Of a stretch of DNA of 64,000 nucleotides, positions 24,143-32,336 are shown one piece after another. The translations under genes and the position numbers were made by a program. The stretch lies in contig DATKPQ010000011.1 in assembly GCA_035523995.1 (NCBI GenBank), positions 23,556 through 87,555 of the forward strand, in the 5' to 3' direction. Each line of letters starts with the position of its first letter. The stretch's first letter is position 1. The DNA is from JASHVB01 sp035523995. GTDB taxonomy: Bacteria; Pseudomonadota; Alphaproteobacteria; Acetobacterales; Acetobacteraceae. The notes below the pieces were generated by a model. It saw nothing but the letters and a program-made list of their open reading frames with translations. It ran no database searches and was not told where the DNA came from.

Positions 24143-25258
24143 GTGATCCACGCTATTCCAGACTTTTTCCGCAGCGCGGGTGCGTTCGCGGTCGTGCTCG
24201 GAATCCTGATCTTCGTGCACGAGTTCGGACATTATCTCGCGGCGCGCTGGTGCGGCGTGCACGTGGAGGTGTTCTCGATCGGCTTCGGCCAGGCCATCAC
24301 CAGCTGGATGGACCGCCACGGTACGCGCTGGAAGCTCGCGTGGCTGCCGCTGGGCGGTTACGTGAAAATGCACGGGCAGGAGCGGCCCGAAGACGTCTCG
24401 CCGGAGGTGCGCGCGTCCTGGATTGCCGGCCGGACGTTCCACGAGAAGAAGGTATGGCAGCGCGCCATCATCGTCGCGGCCGGACCGATCGCCAATTTCC
24501 TGCTTGCCATGGTGTTGTTCGGCGGCCTGTTCGCCAGCATGGGCATGGCGGTGCCGGAAACCTTGCCGGTTGTGGGCAGCGTGCTGCCGGCCAGCGCGGC
24601 AGCGCACGCGGGGCTGCAAGCGAACGACCGGATCGACAGCATTGCCGGTCAACCGGTGCACAGTTTCGCCGACATCCAGCACATCATCGAGGCGCGGCCA
24701 GACCAGACGATGCCGATCGTGATCACACGCGATGGCGCGACGAGCACGGTGCAGGTGCATACCGGGTCGCAGATGTCGGGGGACAAGCGCATCGGCCTGT
24801 TGGGAATCGGCACCGCGGTCGAGTACCGTCATCTGCCGGTTGGTGTGGCGCTGCTGGCGGGCGTAAAGCAGACCTGGACCGTGACCACGCAGATCGTTCA
24901 CGGCATCGGCCAGATGATCGAGGGAACTGTCAGCACGCAGGACCTGGGCGGACCGCTGCGGATTGCGCAGCTTTCCGGACAGGTGGTGGAGTTGGGGCTG
25001 ACGAGCCTGGTCTCGTTCATCGCCGTACTTTCAGTGAATCTGGGGCTGATCAACCTTTTCCCGATCCCGATTCTGGATGGTGGCCACCTGCTGTTCTACC
25101 TGGCGGAGGCGATCCGCGGCCGGCCCCTGCCGCCGCGCGCTTTGGAATACGGGTTCCGCGCCGGGCTGGCGGTTTTGGCAAGTCTGTTCTTGTTCACGAC
25201 GTGGAACGACCTGAGCAATATCGGACTGTTCCATTGGGTAGCGCATTTGATGGGGTAG
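24143..25258 (+). CDS. rseP: RIP metalloprotease RseP
   Basis: A 371-residue intramembrane zinc protease that cleaves anti-sigma factors and leftover signal peptides. The zinc site is FVHEFGHYLAARW (HExxH at residues 26-30) in the first helix, followed by SIGFGQAITSW and WLPLGGYVKMHGQE. One PDZ domain (VVGSVLPASAAAHAGLQAND) occupies the periplasmic loop, and the third zinc ligand is in LINLFPIPILDGGHLLFY. It is third in the cdsA-dxr-rseP run; bamA, the usual next gene, is absent and a convergent DUF971 gene follows. Confidence 0.96.
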   Translation: MIHAIPDFFRSAGAFAVVLGILIFVHEFGHYLAARWCGVHVEVFSIGFGQAITSWMDRHGTRWKLAWLPLGGYVKMHGQERPEDVSPEVRASWIAGRTFHEKKVWQRAIIVAAGPIANFLLAMVLFGGLFASMGMAVPETLPVVGSVLPASAAAHAGLQANDRIDSIAGQPVHSFADIQHIIEARPDQTMPIVITRDGATSTVQVHTGSQMSGDKRIGLLGIGTAVEYRHLPVGVALLAGVKQTWTVTTQIVHGIGQMIEGTVSTQDLGGPLRIAQLSGQVVELGLTSLVSFIAVLSVNLGLINLFPIPILDGGHLLFYLAEAIRGRPLPPRALEYGFRAGLAVLASLFLFTTWNDLSNIGLFHWVAHLMG

Positions 25259-25307
25259 TGGCCCGCTCGCGACAAGCCGGAGCGCGGCAATAACTTTGCA
25301 AGAGACC

Positions 25308-25661
25308 CTATGGATCGCGGCGCATTCCGCCGCCTCGCAGCGCATCCAGATACGACTGCCAGCGTGCCTCCTGCTCCAGCCCAAGCTGGTGCAGGTAGTC
25401 CCATGAATATATTCCGGTATCGTGCAGGTCGTCGAAGATCAATCGCACCGCATAGTTGCCCACCGGCTCGACGGCCTTGATCCCGACATGCCGGCGCCCT
25501 GCCACAATCTGCTTCTGTCCCGGTCCGTGGCCCTGCACTTCGGCGCTGGGACTTTCGACGCGCAGATACTCCGCGGGCAGGCTGAATTGGCTGCCGTCAT
25601 CGAACGCCACTTCCAGGATCTTGTCCTGCCGGCGCAAGCGGATTTCCGTCGCGGCAACCAT
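25308..25661 (-). CDS. DUF971 domain protein
   Basis: A 117-residue protein with the DUF971 / gamma-butyrobetaine hydroxylase N-terminal-like fold: IRLRRQDKILEVAFDDGSQF, then PAEYLRVESPSAEVQGHGPG and VGNYAVRLIFDDLHDTGIYS with WDYLHQLG. The domain is found in iron-sulfur-related proteins and as stand-alone units of unknown role. Its ATG shares one base with the Trm112 stop codon (TAATG), so it is coupled to that gene as the last member of the minus-strand group. Confidence 0.9.
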   Translation of the reverse strand: MVAATEIRLRRQDKILEVAFDDGSQFSLPAEYLRVESPSAEVQGHGPGQKQIVAGRRHVGIKAVEPVGNYAVRLIFDDLHDTGIYSWDYLHQLGLEQEARWQSYLDALRGGGMRRDP

Positions 25662-25867
25662 TATTCGTCCAGCTTGCGCGCCTCCTCCGGCAGCATGATC
25701 GGGATGCCGTCCCGAATCGGATAGGCCAGGCCGGCCTTGCGGCTGATCAGCTCGCCAGCCTCCCGGTCGTATTCCAATGCTCCCTTGGTCAATGGGCAGA
25801 CCAGGATCTCCAGCAGGCGCGGGTCGACCGGGACAGGGCGGCGGGGTTCCTCGGATGCTTCACTCAT
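25661..25867 (-). CDS. Trm112 family protein
   Basis: A 68-residue protein with the Trm112p-like core: DPRLLEILVCPLTKGALEYD, RKAGLAYPIRDGIPIMLPEE. In eukaryotes and archaea Trm112 activates methyltransferases; bacterial forms are small, often with only one Cys left as here (VCPLTKG), so zinc binding is doubtful. It lies 12 bp after the LON-domain gene and is coupled to the DUF971 gene. Confidence 0.92.
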   Translation of the reverse strand: MSEASEEPRRPVPVDPRLLEILVCPLTKGALEYDREAGELISRKAGLAYPIRDGIPIMLPEEARKLDE

Positions 25868-25879
25868 GGCAGGCCTTTC

Positions 25880-26545
25880 TCAGCTTACCGGCCTTCCAGA
25901 GGATGATTCGGGCTCCGCCGCGCCCATCTGCAACAGGGCGAGCAGGATTGCCGCGCGATCGGCCTCCGCGGGGGCTTCGAGCAATGCCTCCCTCTCCGCC
26001 GGCTCAAACGGGCAGATCATCGACAGCGTGGTCACCAGCGCGTCGTCCGGAATGCGGCGCACCGCGTCCCAGTTAGCTTCGAATTTCCGCCGCGCGAAAT
26101 AGCCGCGCAGCGCTGCCAGCAAAGTCTCTCGCTCGACGCCGATCGGCGCGGGCGTCGCATCCAGGTCCCCGGCAAACGGCGCAAAATCGCCGCGCACGCG
26201 ACGGTAGCCGCGTCGCATGTCCAGCTCTGCCGCCACGGTGAAGCGGTTCAGGCCGAGCAAGGTGATCAGATAGCGCCCATCATCCGTTTCGCTGAATGCC
26301 ACCAGCCGGCCCAGGCAGCCGATGCGATACAGGCCGGGGCCAGTGGGCGTTTCCGGCTGCTGCGGGTCCGGCTGCATCATAGCGAACATCCGGCCGGCAC
26401 CGAGCGAATCTTCCACCATGGCCAGATAGCGTGGCTCGAAGATGTTCAGCGGCAGCCGGCCGCGCGGCAGCAGCAAAGCGCCCGCGAGCGGAAACACGGG
26501 AAACTCCGTCGGCAGATCCCGCAGGCGGGCATGGAAGGCTGGCAT
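25880..26545 (-). CDS. LON substrate-binding-domain protein
   Basis: A 221-residue stand-alone Lon N-terminal (PUA-like) domain without the AAA or protease parts. EFPVFPLAGALLLPRGRLPL NIFEPRYLAMVEDSL is the characteristic opening, followed by GLYRIGCLGRLVAFSETDDG RYLITLLGLNRF. Such proteins are taken to bind unfolded or regulatory substrates; the function is not established. It follows the cnoX-like gene after a 212-bp gap that contains a degenerate palindromic repeat. Confidence 0.92.
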   Translation of the reverse strand: MPAFHARLRDLPTEFPVFPLAGALLLPRGRLPLNIFEPRYLAMVEDSLGAGRMFAMMQPDPQQPETPTGPGLYRIGCLGRLVAFSETDDGRYLITLLGLNRFTVAAELDMRRGYRRVRGDFAPFAGDLDATPAPIGVERETLLAALRGYFARRKFEANWDAVRRIPDDALVTTLSMICPFEPAEREALLEAPAEADRAAILLALLQMGAAEPESSSGRPVS

Positions 26546-26574
26546 CTATTGCTCGACGTTCTGCCGAGGCGGCG

Positions 26575-26724
26575 CACCGACGGTTCGCACGCCGTTCCCG
26601 AGGAGATTGCTCCGTCGCCGCGCTGCTGACAAGAAACGACCCATCATGGTCGGGCAGGGTCGGCACCGCGTCGTTTCATCGAGCGCGAGTCGGCTGCCAG
26701 GCCGGTGGTCAACTCGCAATGACA
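26575..26724. repeat. Degenerate dispersed palindromic repeat
   Basis: Remnants such as GGAGATTGCTCCGTCGCCGCG and AACTCGCAATGACAT mark a decayed copy of the palindromic family in the gap between the LON-domain gene and the cnoX-like gene. Ends are not sharp. Confidence 0.5.
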
Positions 26725-26757
26725 TCGATGGTGTGGCCTCTCGCGTCATTGTGGGCA

Positions 26758-27699
26758 CTAACTGAACAAGAGGGCCGAGAGCTTGCGACGCGACGCCATG
26801 GTGGCAGGATCGTCGAAGCCCCAGGCCTCGAAGAATTTCAGAAGCTGCTTGCGTGCGCCTTCATCGTTCCAGGTGCGATTGCGTTTCACGATGTCCAGCA
26901 GGGCGTCCGCCGCTTGCTCGCGCTGGCCCATCGCGTTCAGCGCCGCAGCCAGATCGTAGCGGGCCTGGAAATCGTTAGAGTCCGCTGCCACGCGCGACTG
27001 CAGGCTCTGCAACTGGGAACTGGCCTTGCGGCCTTCCTCGGCCAAGGCCAGGGCACTGCGGACACCGGCAATTTCCGCATGCTCTGCGAGCTTCGCCGGC
27101 ACGTTCTTCAGCGCCTGTTGCGCGTCGTCTTCCCGGCCCAGAGCCATGAGCGACCGGATCAGGCCGCCCCAGGCTTCCGCATTCTCCGGCTCCTGCTGCA
27201 GCAGCGCACTGAACAACTGGCCGGCTTGCTCGGCATCGCCTTCTTCCAGCAGCGTCTTCGCTTCGCTCAGCAGGTCCGCGCTGGGCATCTGCCCGCCGGC
27301 CAGCTTCAGCAGTGACTCGGCGAAACGCTTCACCTCCGATTCGGGCAGCGCGCCCTGGAACAGATCGGCGATCTGGCCCTGCCAGAAGGCGGCGACGGTG
27401 GGTACCGACTGCAACGGCAGGCCGAGCTGCGCCAGTTGCGCGACCAGCGAGCGGTTCTTGTCGATGTCGATCTTCACCAGCTTCAGCCGGCCGCCCGCAG
27501 AGCGCACCACTTTTTCCAGCGCGGGCGTGAGTTGCTTGCAAGGACCGCACCAGGTGGCCCAGAAATCCACCAGAACGGGAACCTGACGGGACGCTTCCAC
27601 CACATCCTGCATGAAGGTCTTCTGGTCGCCGTCAACGATCATCGCGGTCTGTGCCGCGCTCGCCTGGGATGTGGGTGGTTGACCGATAATGTTGTCCAT
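26758..27699 (-). CDS. Thioredoxin-TPR protein (CnoX/YbbN-like)
   Basis: A 313-residue protein. The N-terminal thioredoxin domain has FWATWCGPCKQLTPALEKVV (WCGPC at residues 50-54, both Cys kept) and SVPTVAAFWQGQ. The C-terminal half is TPR-like (LLEEGDAEQAGQLFSALLQQ, RYDLAAALNAMGQREQAADA LLDIV). In Escherichia coli CnoX protects substrates from overoxidation and hands them to GroEL; here the WCGPC pair could also give reductase activity. The start at 27699 is chosen by homology; the frame stays open far upstream as a shadow of the LysR gene. Confidence 0.93.
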   Translation of the reverse strand: MDNIIGQPPTSQASAAQTAMIVDGDQKTFMQDVVEASRQVPVLVDFWATWCGPCKQLTPALEKVVRSAGGRLKLVKIDIDKNRSLVAQLAQLGLPLQSVPTVAAFWQGQIADLFQGALPESEVKRFAESLLKLAGGQMPSADLLSEAKTLLEEGDAEQAGQLFSALLQQEPENAEAWGGLIRSLMALGREDDAQQALKNVPAKLAEHAEIAGVRSALALAEEGRKASSQLQSLQSRVAADSNDFQARYDLAAALNAMGQREQAADALLDIVKRNRTWNDEGARKQLLKFFEAWGFDDPATMASRRKLSALLFS

Positions 27700-27838
27700 T
27701 GCCTCGCGATCCTGCCCTGGCGATGCCCGGCGCATAGATGTTGCACCGGAGACGCCGCGACAAGCACGCCGCCCCGGGTTTGGCACGACATTGGCGCCTC
27801 CGGGGCCGAACGTCCAGCGCGGGGCCCGGTTCGGCCGC

Positions 27839-27864
27839 GATGCCCGTACAAGATGCCCGTACAA
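27839..27864. repeat. 13-bp tandem duplication
   Basis: GATGCCCGTACAA occurs twice in succession (27839-27851, 27852-27864) in the 300-bp gap between the divergent cnoX-like and LysR genes. Nothing else is recognisable in that gap. Confidence 0.85.
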
Positions 27865-27999
27865 CGAGTGCCCGTGGTCGTGAGCCACCAAATTCCGTCT
27901 GGCCCCGCACCTTGTTCTGTTCACCGTGCCTGGTCCGCCGCTCCATCGCTTGGGACTTCGAATCGGACGCCGTATAGCGAAACGGCGCGGGACCCCGAT

Positions 28000-28890
28000 A
28001 TGACGCTCATGACGCTGGAGCAATTGAGAGTCTTCGTGGCAGTGGCCGAGCGAGAGCATGTCACGCGGGCCGCCGAAGCGCTGAACCTGGCGCAGTCGGC
28101 CGCCAGCGCAGCCATCGCTGCGCTCGAAGGCCGCCACGGCACCAAATTGTTCCATCGCATCGGCCGCCGCATCGAGCTGACCGAAGCCGGCCGCGTGTTC
28201 CTGCAGGAAGCGAAGGCCGTGCTCGCCAGGGCGCAGGCAGCGGAACTCGCTCTGGCCGAGCTCGGGGACCTCAAGCGGGGCATCCTGAACCTGGCAGCGA
28301 GCCAGACCATTGCCAGCTATTGGCTGCCCCGGCATCTGGTATCGTTCCGCCGCAACCATCCCGGTATCGACATAAGGCTCAGCGTGGGCAACACGGCCCA
28401 GGCTGTGCATGCGGTCGACGGGGGATTGGTCGAAATCGGCTTCGTTGAAGGCGAGGTGAACCATCCGGACCTGGTCAGCGAGCTGGTTGCGCATGACCGC
28501 ATGGTCATCGTCGTCGCCCCCGACCATCCCTGGGCGCAGCGCCGCGCCCTCCAGCCAGACGAGCTGGGCGCCACGGAATGGGTGCTGCGCGAACCGGGGT
28601 CCGGCACACGCTCAACCCTCGAGCAAGCACTGCTGGAACAAGGGATCTTGCTCGACCGCCTGCACGTGGCATTGGAGCTGCCGTCGAACGAGGCGGTCCG
28701 TGCCGCAGTAGAGGCAGGCATGGGCGCCACGGCGATCTCCGCCTCGGTGGCTGCGCCGAGTATCGAGACCGGATTGCTCTGTTTGGTCGATTACGCGCTG
28801 CCGGACCGCGAATTCCGCGCCCTGCGTCACGCCGAGCGCCCGGGCAGCCGGGCAGCGCAAGCACTACTGGCGGCACTGTTACGTTCATAA
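28000..28890 (+). CDS. LysR-family transcriptional regulator (CysB/CbbR-like)
   Basis: A 296-residue regulator. HTH: LEQLRVFVAVAEREHVTRAA then LNLAQSAASAAIAALEGRHG, LFHRIGRRIELTEAGRVFLQ. The effector domain has LAASQTIASYWLPRHLVSFR, GLVEIGFVEGEV and REPGSGTRSTLEQAL, the pattern of the CbbR/CysL branch, whose members often control sulfur or carbon assimilation. ATG at 28000 (a second at 28009). Divergent from the thioredoxin-TPR gene. Targets are not visible. Confidence 0.93.
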   Translation: MTLMTLEQLRVFVAVAEREHVTRAAEALNLAQSAASAAIAALEGRHGTKLFHRIGRRIELTEAGRVFLQEAKAVLARAQAAELALAELGDLKRGILNLAASQTIASYWLPRHLVSFRRNHPGIDIRLSVGNTAQAVHAVDGGLVEIGFVEGEVNHPDLVSELVAHDRMVIVVAPDHPWAQRRALQPDELGATEWVLREPGSGTRSTLEQALLEQGILLDRLHVALELPSNEAVRAAVEAGMGATAISASVAAPSIETGLLCLVDYALPDREFRALRHAERPGSRAAQALLAALLRS

Positions 28891-29068
28891 CGTGCCATGC
28901 GCTGGGCGTGTGCCAGCACGACGCCGGGATTCTGACGGCAATCCAGGACCATGACCGGCGGGTGGGCACCACGCCCGCCCACGCCCGCCATGGCTCATGT
29001 CAAGAGGGCAAATTCGAGACGCGGCGCATCGCGGCTGCGTGTGCTGGAGCGTACGCCGCAATTCGGCG

Positions 29069-29926
29069 TCAATGAGACAGGAACACCGGGGCAGTCATTT
29101 CGGCAAGTAATGTCCGGGTAACGCCCCCGAACACCATCTCGCGCGCACGCGAATGGCCGTACGCGCCCGCGACGATCAGATCGGCGCCGATATCGGCAGC
29201 ATAGGACAGCAACGCTTCGCCGTCGGGAATATCGTTGGCAACGGTGTGCGCCGCTTCCGCCCTCACGCCATGCCGAGCCAGATGCAGCGCGATGTCGGCC
29301 GCCGGCACGTCGCCATGGCCGTTGATACCATGCCGAGGATTCACCGCCAGCACCGTCACCGCCGTCGCCGCACACAACAGCGGCATCGCGTCGTTGACCG
29401 CCCGTGCGGCCTCCCGGCTCGCGTTCCAGGCCACCAGCACGCGATCGCCCAGCGTCGGGAAGTCACCGGCGAAAGGCACCGCCAACACCGGCCGGCCGGA
29501 GGTCATCACGGTGGAGACCACCACCGCATCGGTACCGATCCCATCGCGCGGTTCATACGGATTGGCCTGGCCGAGCACCGCAAGATCGGCATAGCGCGCA
29601 TGCAGCGATACAGTGGCCGGCAGATTGCCTTCCACCAGCCGCCAGGCGCCTTCGACCCCTTCCCGCTTCAGCGTATCGTTGAACGCGATTTCGATGGGCA
29701 CCGCCGCAGCCCTGGCCTCGGCACGGATTTGCTCGACCACCTGCTCGGCGCCCCCACCGGCCAGCGGCATGGCCGCGCCGTATAGGAACTCCGCCGAGGG
29801 GGTATCAACCACGTATACCCCGATCAGGTGAGCCCCTGAGCGCCGCGCGAGCGCAGCCGCCACTTGCAGGCGCACGGGCGCGCGCGGGCCATGATCGAGG
29901 TGAACCAGAATGTCCTTGAACGCCAT
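29069..29926 (-). CDS. Tandem universal stress protein
   Basis: A 285-residue cytoplasmic protein with two Usp domains. The first starts FKDILVHLDHGPRAPVRLQV; the second shows RVLVAWNASREAARAVNDAM and ends in the ATP-binding-type loop DLIVAGAYGHSRAREMVFGG VTRTLLAEMTAPVFLSH. ATG at 29926 follows GGAGACGGGAGTC. Universal stress proteins support survival under starvation or oxygen limitation; an FNR/FixK-like site about 60 bp upstream fits that. Confidence 0.93.
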   Translation of the reverse strand: MAFKDILVHLDHGPRAPVRLQVAAALARRSGAHLIGVYVVDTPSAEFLYGAAMPLAGGGAEQVVEQIRAEARAAAVPIEIAFNDTLKREGVEGAWRLVEGNLPATVSLHARYADLAVLGQANPYEPRDGIGTDAVVVSTVMTSGRPVLAVPFAGDFPTLGDRVLVAWNASREAARAVNDAMPLLCAATAVTVLAVNPRHGINGHGDVPAADIALHLARHGVRAEAAHTVANDIPDGEALLSYAADIGADLIVAGAYGHSRAREMVFGGVTRTLLAEMTAPVFLSH

Positions 29927-29985
29927 GACTCCCGTCTCCTGGGAAAAGATTACCGGCACTTTGCCTCCGAGAGAGGGGCACCGCC

Positions 29986-29999
29986 TTGACCTGGATCAT
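29986..29999 (-). promoter_or_regulatory. FNR/FixK-like site upstream of the universal stress gene
   Basis: TTGACCTGGATCAT resembles the palindrome TTGAT-N4-ATCAA bound by FNR/FixK-type regulators, matching eight of ten key positions. It lies about 60 bp before the start codon of the universal stress protein gene, and such genes are common targets of oxygen-responsive regulators. No CRP/FNR gene is in the window. Confidence 0.45.
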
Positions 30000-30565
30000 T
30001 CGGCGCCGGCAGCGGGACGTCGGCGCACTCTCGGCATCCGTGCCTTGAATGCCGCCGGATGCGCGGCGAGGAAGCCGCGGGGCGCCGCGTCCGACAGGCT
30101 GCCGGCGATGCCAACGCCGCCGTTTCCGCGCATGACAAGCTCCCCTCCAGTTGTTCTCCTTCCATGATCGTGTCCGCGGCCGCGAAGCACAACCGCCCAA
30201 CGCCCGGTGCCTGTCTCGGGCGAACGAAGCGTTTGTGAAGCGGATCATTCCGTTGATAGCGACGTAAATGGAGAGAAAAATGCCCGTTTGTTTTAATTAA
30301 CGATAAATTACCGCATTTCTAATGACACGTAAGCGCCGCCGCTCGTGATGTTCCGCAGGTCCGGATCCCACAACAACTCATCAGGCGCTTCATTGGGTCG
30401 TTTCGACGGCATCATTGCCGCGCAGAGTAAAAGGGAGGTCATTCGTGCTCTTTGCGAATGAAATCCCTCGTGGCGTGGGGTGTCCCAAAGACAATCGATC
30501 AGTCATTTGGTAGCGGAATAAGTGATGCCAACAGCGAAAGTAGTGTCAAATCTTGAGTTTTCGTC

Positions 30566-30593
30566 TTGCGTAACGTAACAGATGAGGTAAAAT
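30566..30593 (+). promoter_or_regulatory. Candidate sigma-70 promoter of the response regulator gene
   Basis: TTGCGT and TAAAAT are spaced by 16 bp, ending 77 bp before the start codon at 30671, within the AT-rich stretch. The fit is good for the -10 and moderate for the -35. Confidence 0.4.
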
Positions 30594-30670
30594 AATTGTG
30601 AGGCAACCGAGCCGTGCCCGGCGGCCACAACCGTCAACCGGCCAAGGACCTGGAGAAGGGCTGCACGAAC

Positions 30671-31051
30671 ATGACGAAGAAGCTGCTTATCATCGACGAC
30701 CAGACCGGGATCACCAAAGTCGTCGGACTTATCGCCCGGCAGCTCGGCCTTGAGTTCAAGGCACTGAACAGTTCCGCTACGGCGACGGAGGAGTATATCG
30801 ACTACCGTCCCGATATCCTCATGCTGGATATGATCATGCCGGAAAAAGATGGTATCGACGTGCTGAACGAAATCCTTCTGACAGGGATTCCATCGCGTAT
30901 CGTGCTGACATCGGGATATAGCGACGCCTACCTGCGACTCGGAGAAGGTGTCGCCAAGTTCCACGAGAGCGGGCAGGTATCGGTGCTGAAAAAACCGTTC
31001 CGCCGCGCCGATCTGGTCGAACTGCTGACAGAACTCAGCCAGGAAGACTGA
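30671..31051 (+). CDS. Single-domain response regulator (CheY-like)
   Basis: A 126-residue receiver domain without an output domain. The acidic pocket D9-D10 (KKLLIIDDQTG), phosphoacceptor D53 (ILMLDMIMPEKDG), Thr80 (RIVLTSG) and Lys108 (VLKKPF) are all present, so it should be phosphorylatable. No histidine kinase or phosphotransferase gene lies nearby, so its partners are elsewhere. The start at 30671 is by homology, with GGAGAAGG about ten bases upstream. It is preceded by an AT-rich control region. Confidence 0.92.
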   Translation: MTKKLLIIDDQTGITKVVGLIARQLGLEFKALNSSATATEEYIDYRPDILMLDMIMPEKDGIDVLNEILLTGIPSRIVLTSGYSDAYLRLGEGVAKFHESGQVSVLKKPFRRADLVELLTELSQED

Positions 31052-31098
31052 CGACCCGGCGTAACGCCAGCTCAGGAATACTCAGCGCGCGCTGCGTC

Positions 31099-32268
31099 CT
31101 ACCAGGCAGCATCCAGCAACGCACGAACCGCCGCTGGACCGGCGATTGTTCGCGGATTGGTATGAATCCACCGGTCGTGCATCGATTCGGCCGCTATCCG
31201 GTCGAGTTGCTCCTGATGCACGCCAACGTCGCGCAACCGACTCGGCAGACCCAGGCTGGCGATTAGCGCCGCGACCGCATCCGCTGCCGGCTCGCCGGGC
31301 CTGTCGAGTGCCTCGCTCACCCAGGCCTGCCGTGCCGCGTTCACTGGTTCGTTGAACCGCAGCACGTGCGGCAGCATGATGCAGGACGTGTAGCCGTGCG
31401 GCACATGCGCCGTGCCACCGAGCACGTGGCCGATGCCGTGGCTGGCGCCTTTGGAAACTCCGTTCTGCGATCCGGTGATTGAAAGCCACGCGCCAAGCTG
31501 GCAATCCAGCCGTGCATCCAGGTTCTTCGGATCCGCCTTCACAGCGGGCAGCCCGCGCGCCAGCAACCGCAGCGCCTGCAATGACGTGCCGTCCGAAAAC
31601 GGCTGGCTACTGATGGAGCAGATGTCCTCGACGGCATGATCCACCGCACGGATTCCGGTGGATAGGAACAGCCATTCCGGGGTGTAAATGGTAACGGCGG
31701 GGTCCAGGATCACCGCCCGCGGCATCATCAACGGATGCGCGTAGCTCTGTTTGGCTTGCGCGATCGGATCAGTGCAGCCTGCCATGGCGGTGAACTCGCC
31801 GGCCGACAGCGTGGTGGGGATGGCGGTGGATCGGACCGGTGGCGGTCGAAGCTGCGGGCGAACGGTCTTGCCGTCAGCGCCGGTACGAGCCCGCAGCGCT
31901 TCCAATTGGTCTGGTTCCGTCACGTCGTTGCCCAGGCACAACCCGACCATTTTCGCGGCGTCAGTGACCGACCCTCCGCCGACCGTGAGCAACGCGTCGG
32001 CCTTGGCCTCGCGCGCGGCATTGGCTGCGGCGACCACATCCGGGCGGGGCGTGTGGGCACCGATCTTTGTGCAAACCCCGGCGAGCTTGTTGCCAAGCAC
32101 CCGTTTGACGGTCGCCACCACGTCGGTCTCGCGCGCCAGCGTGCCGCTGGCCAGCAAATAGACGGCATGTACGCCGGTGGTGGCGATCTCACGTTCCAAC
32201 GCGTCGCCAAGAGCAATGCCGTAGATGACCCGCTCCATCTGTGGGAAGCGATGGGTGCCTTGGATCAT
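31099..32268 (-). CDS. Iron-containing alcohol dehydrogenase family (maleylacetate reductase-like)
   Basis: A 389-residue dehydroquinate synthase-like/Fe-ADH fold protein. NAD(P) loop ALLTVGGGSVTDAAKMVGLC, then STAIPTTLSAGEFTAMAG, PEWLFLSTGIRAVDHAVEDI and the His-rich SHGIGHVLGGTAHVPHGYTS (metal or active-site His). The lack of some iron ligands and the TLSAGEFT motif favour the maleylacetate reductase branch, which reduces maleylacetate to 3-oxoadipate, but no ring-cleavage genes are near. It lies 68 bp after ccmB on the opposite side of its terminator region. Confidence 0.87.
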   Translation of the reverse strand: MIQGTHRFPQMERVIYGIALGDALEREIATTGVHAVYLLASGTLARETDVVATVKRVLGNKLAGVCTKIGAHTPRPDVVAAANAAREAKADALLTVGGGSVTDAAKMVGLCLGNDVTEPDQLEALRARTGADGKTVRPQLRPPPVRSTAIPTTLSAGEFTAMAGCTDPIAQAKQSYAHPLMMPRAVILDPAVTIYTPEWLFLSTGIRAVDHAVEDICSISSQPFSDGTSLQALRLLARGLPAVKADPKNLDARLDCQLGAWLSITGSQNGVSKGASHGIGHVLGGTAHVPHGYTSCIMLPHVLRFNEPVNAARQAWVSEALDRPGEPAADAVAALIASLGLPSRLRDVGVHQEQLDRIAAESMHDRWIHTNPRTIAGPAAVRALLDAAW

Positions 32269-32336
32269 GGCCGCGTCCTTCCATGTTGTGGTCGACTATG
32301 CACCCCTATGCGGCGGTTGGCAGCAGGGGAAGGCGC

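Larger units (their letters stand above)
29927..30670. other. Long, partly AT-rich intergenic region
   Basis: These 744 bp separate the divergent universal stress protein and response regulator genes. Roughly 30240-30610 is clearly richer in A+T than its surroundings (for example TTTGTTTTAATTAACGATAA). No gene is convincing; a 22-codon reading frame at 30445-30513 has GGGAGG before a GTG but no recognisable sequence. The region may hold promoters, an unrecognised small RNA, or transferred DNA. Confidence 0.5.

Noticed and set aside
30445..30513. 22-codon gene with a GGGAGG site
   Set aside because: Too short, with no homology or conserved feature; such frames arise by chance.
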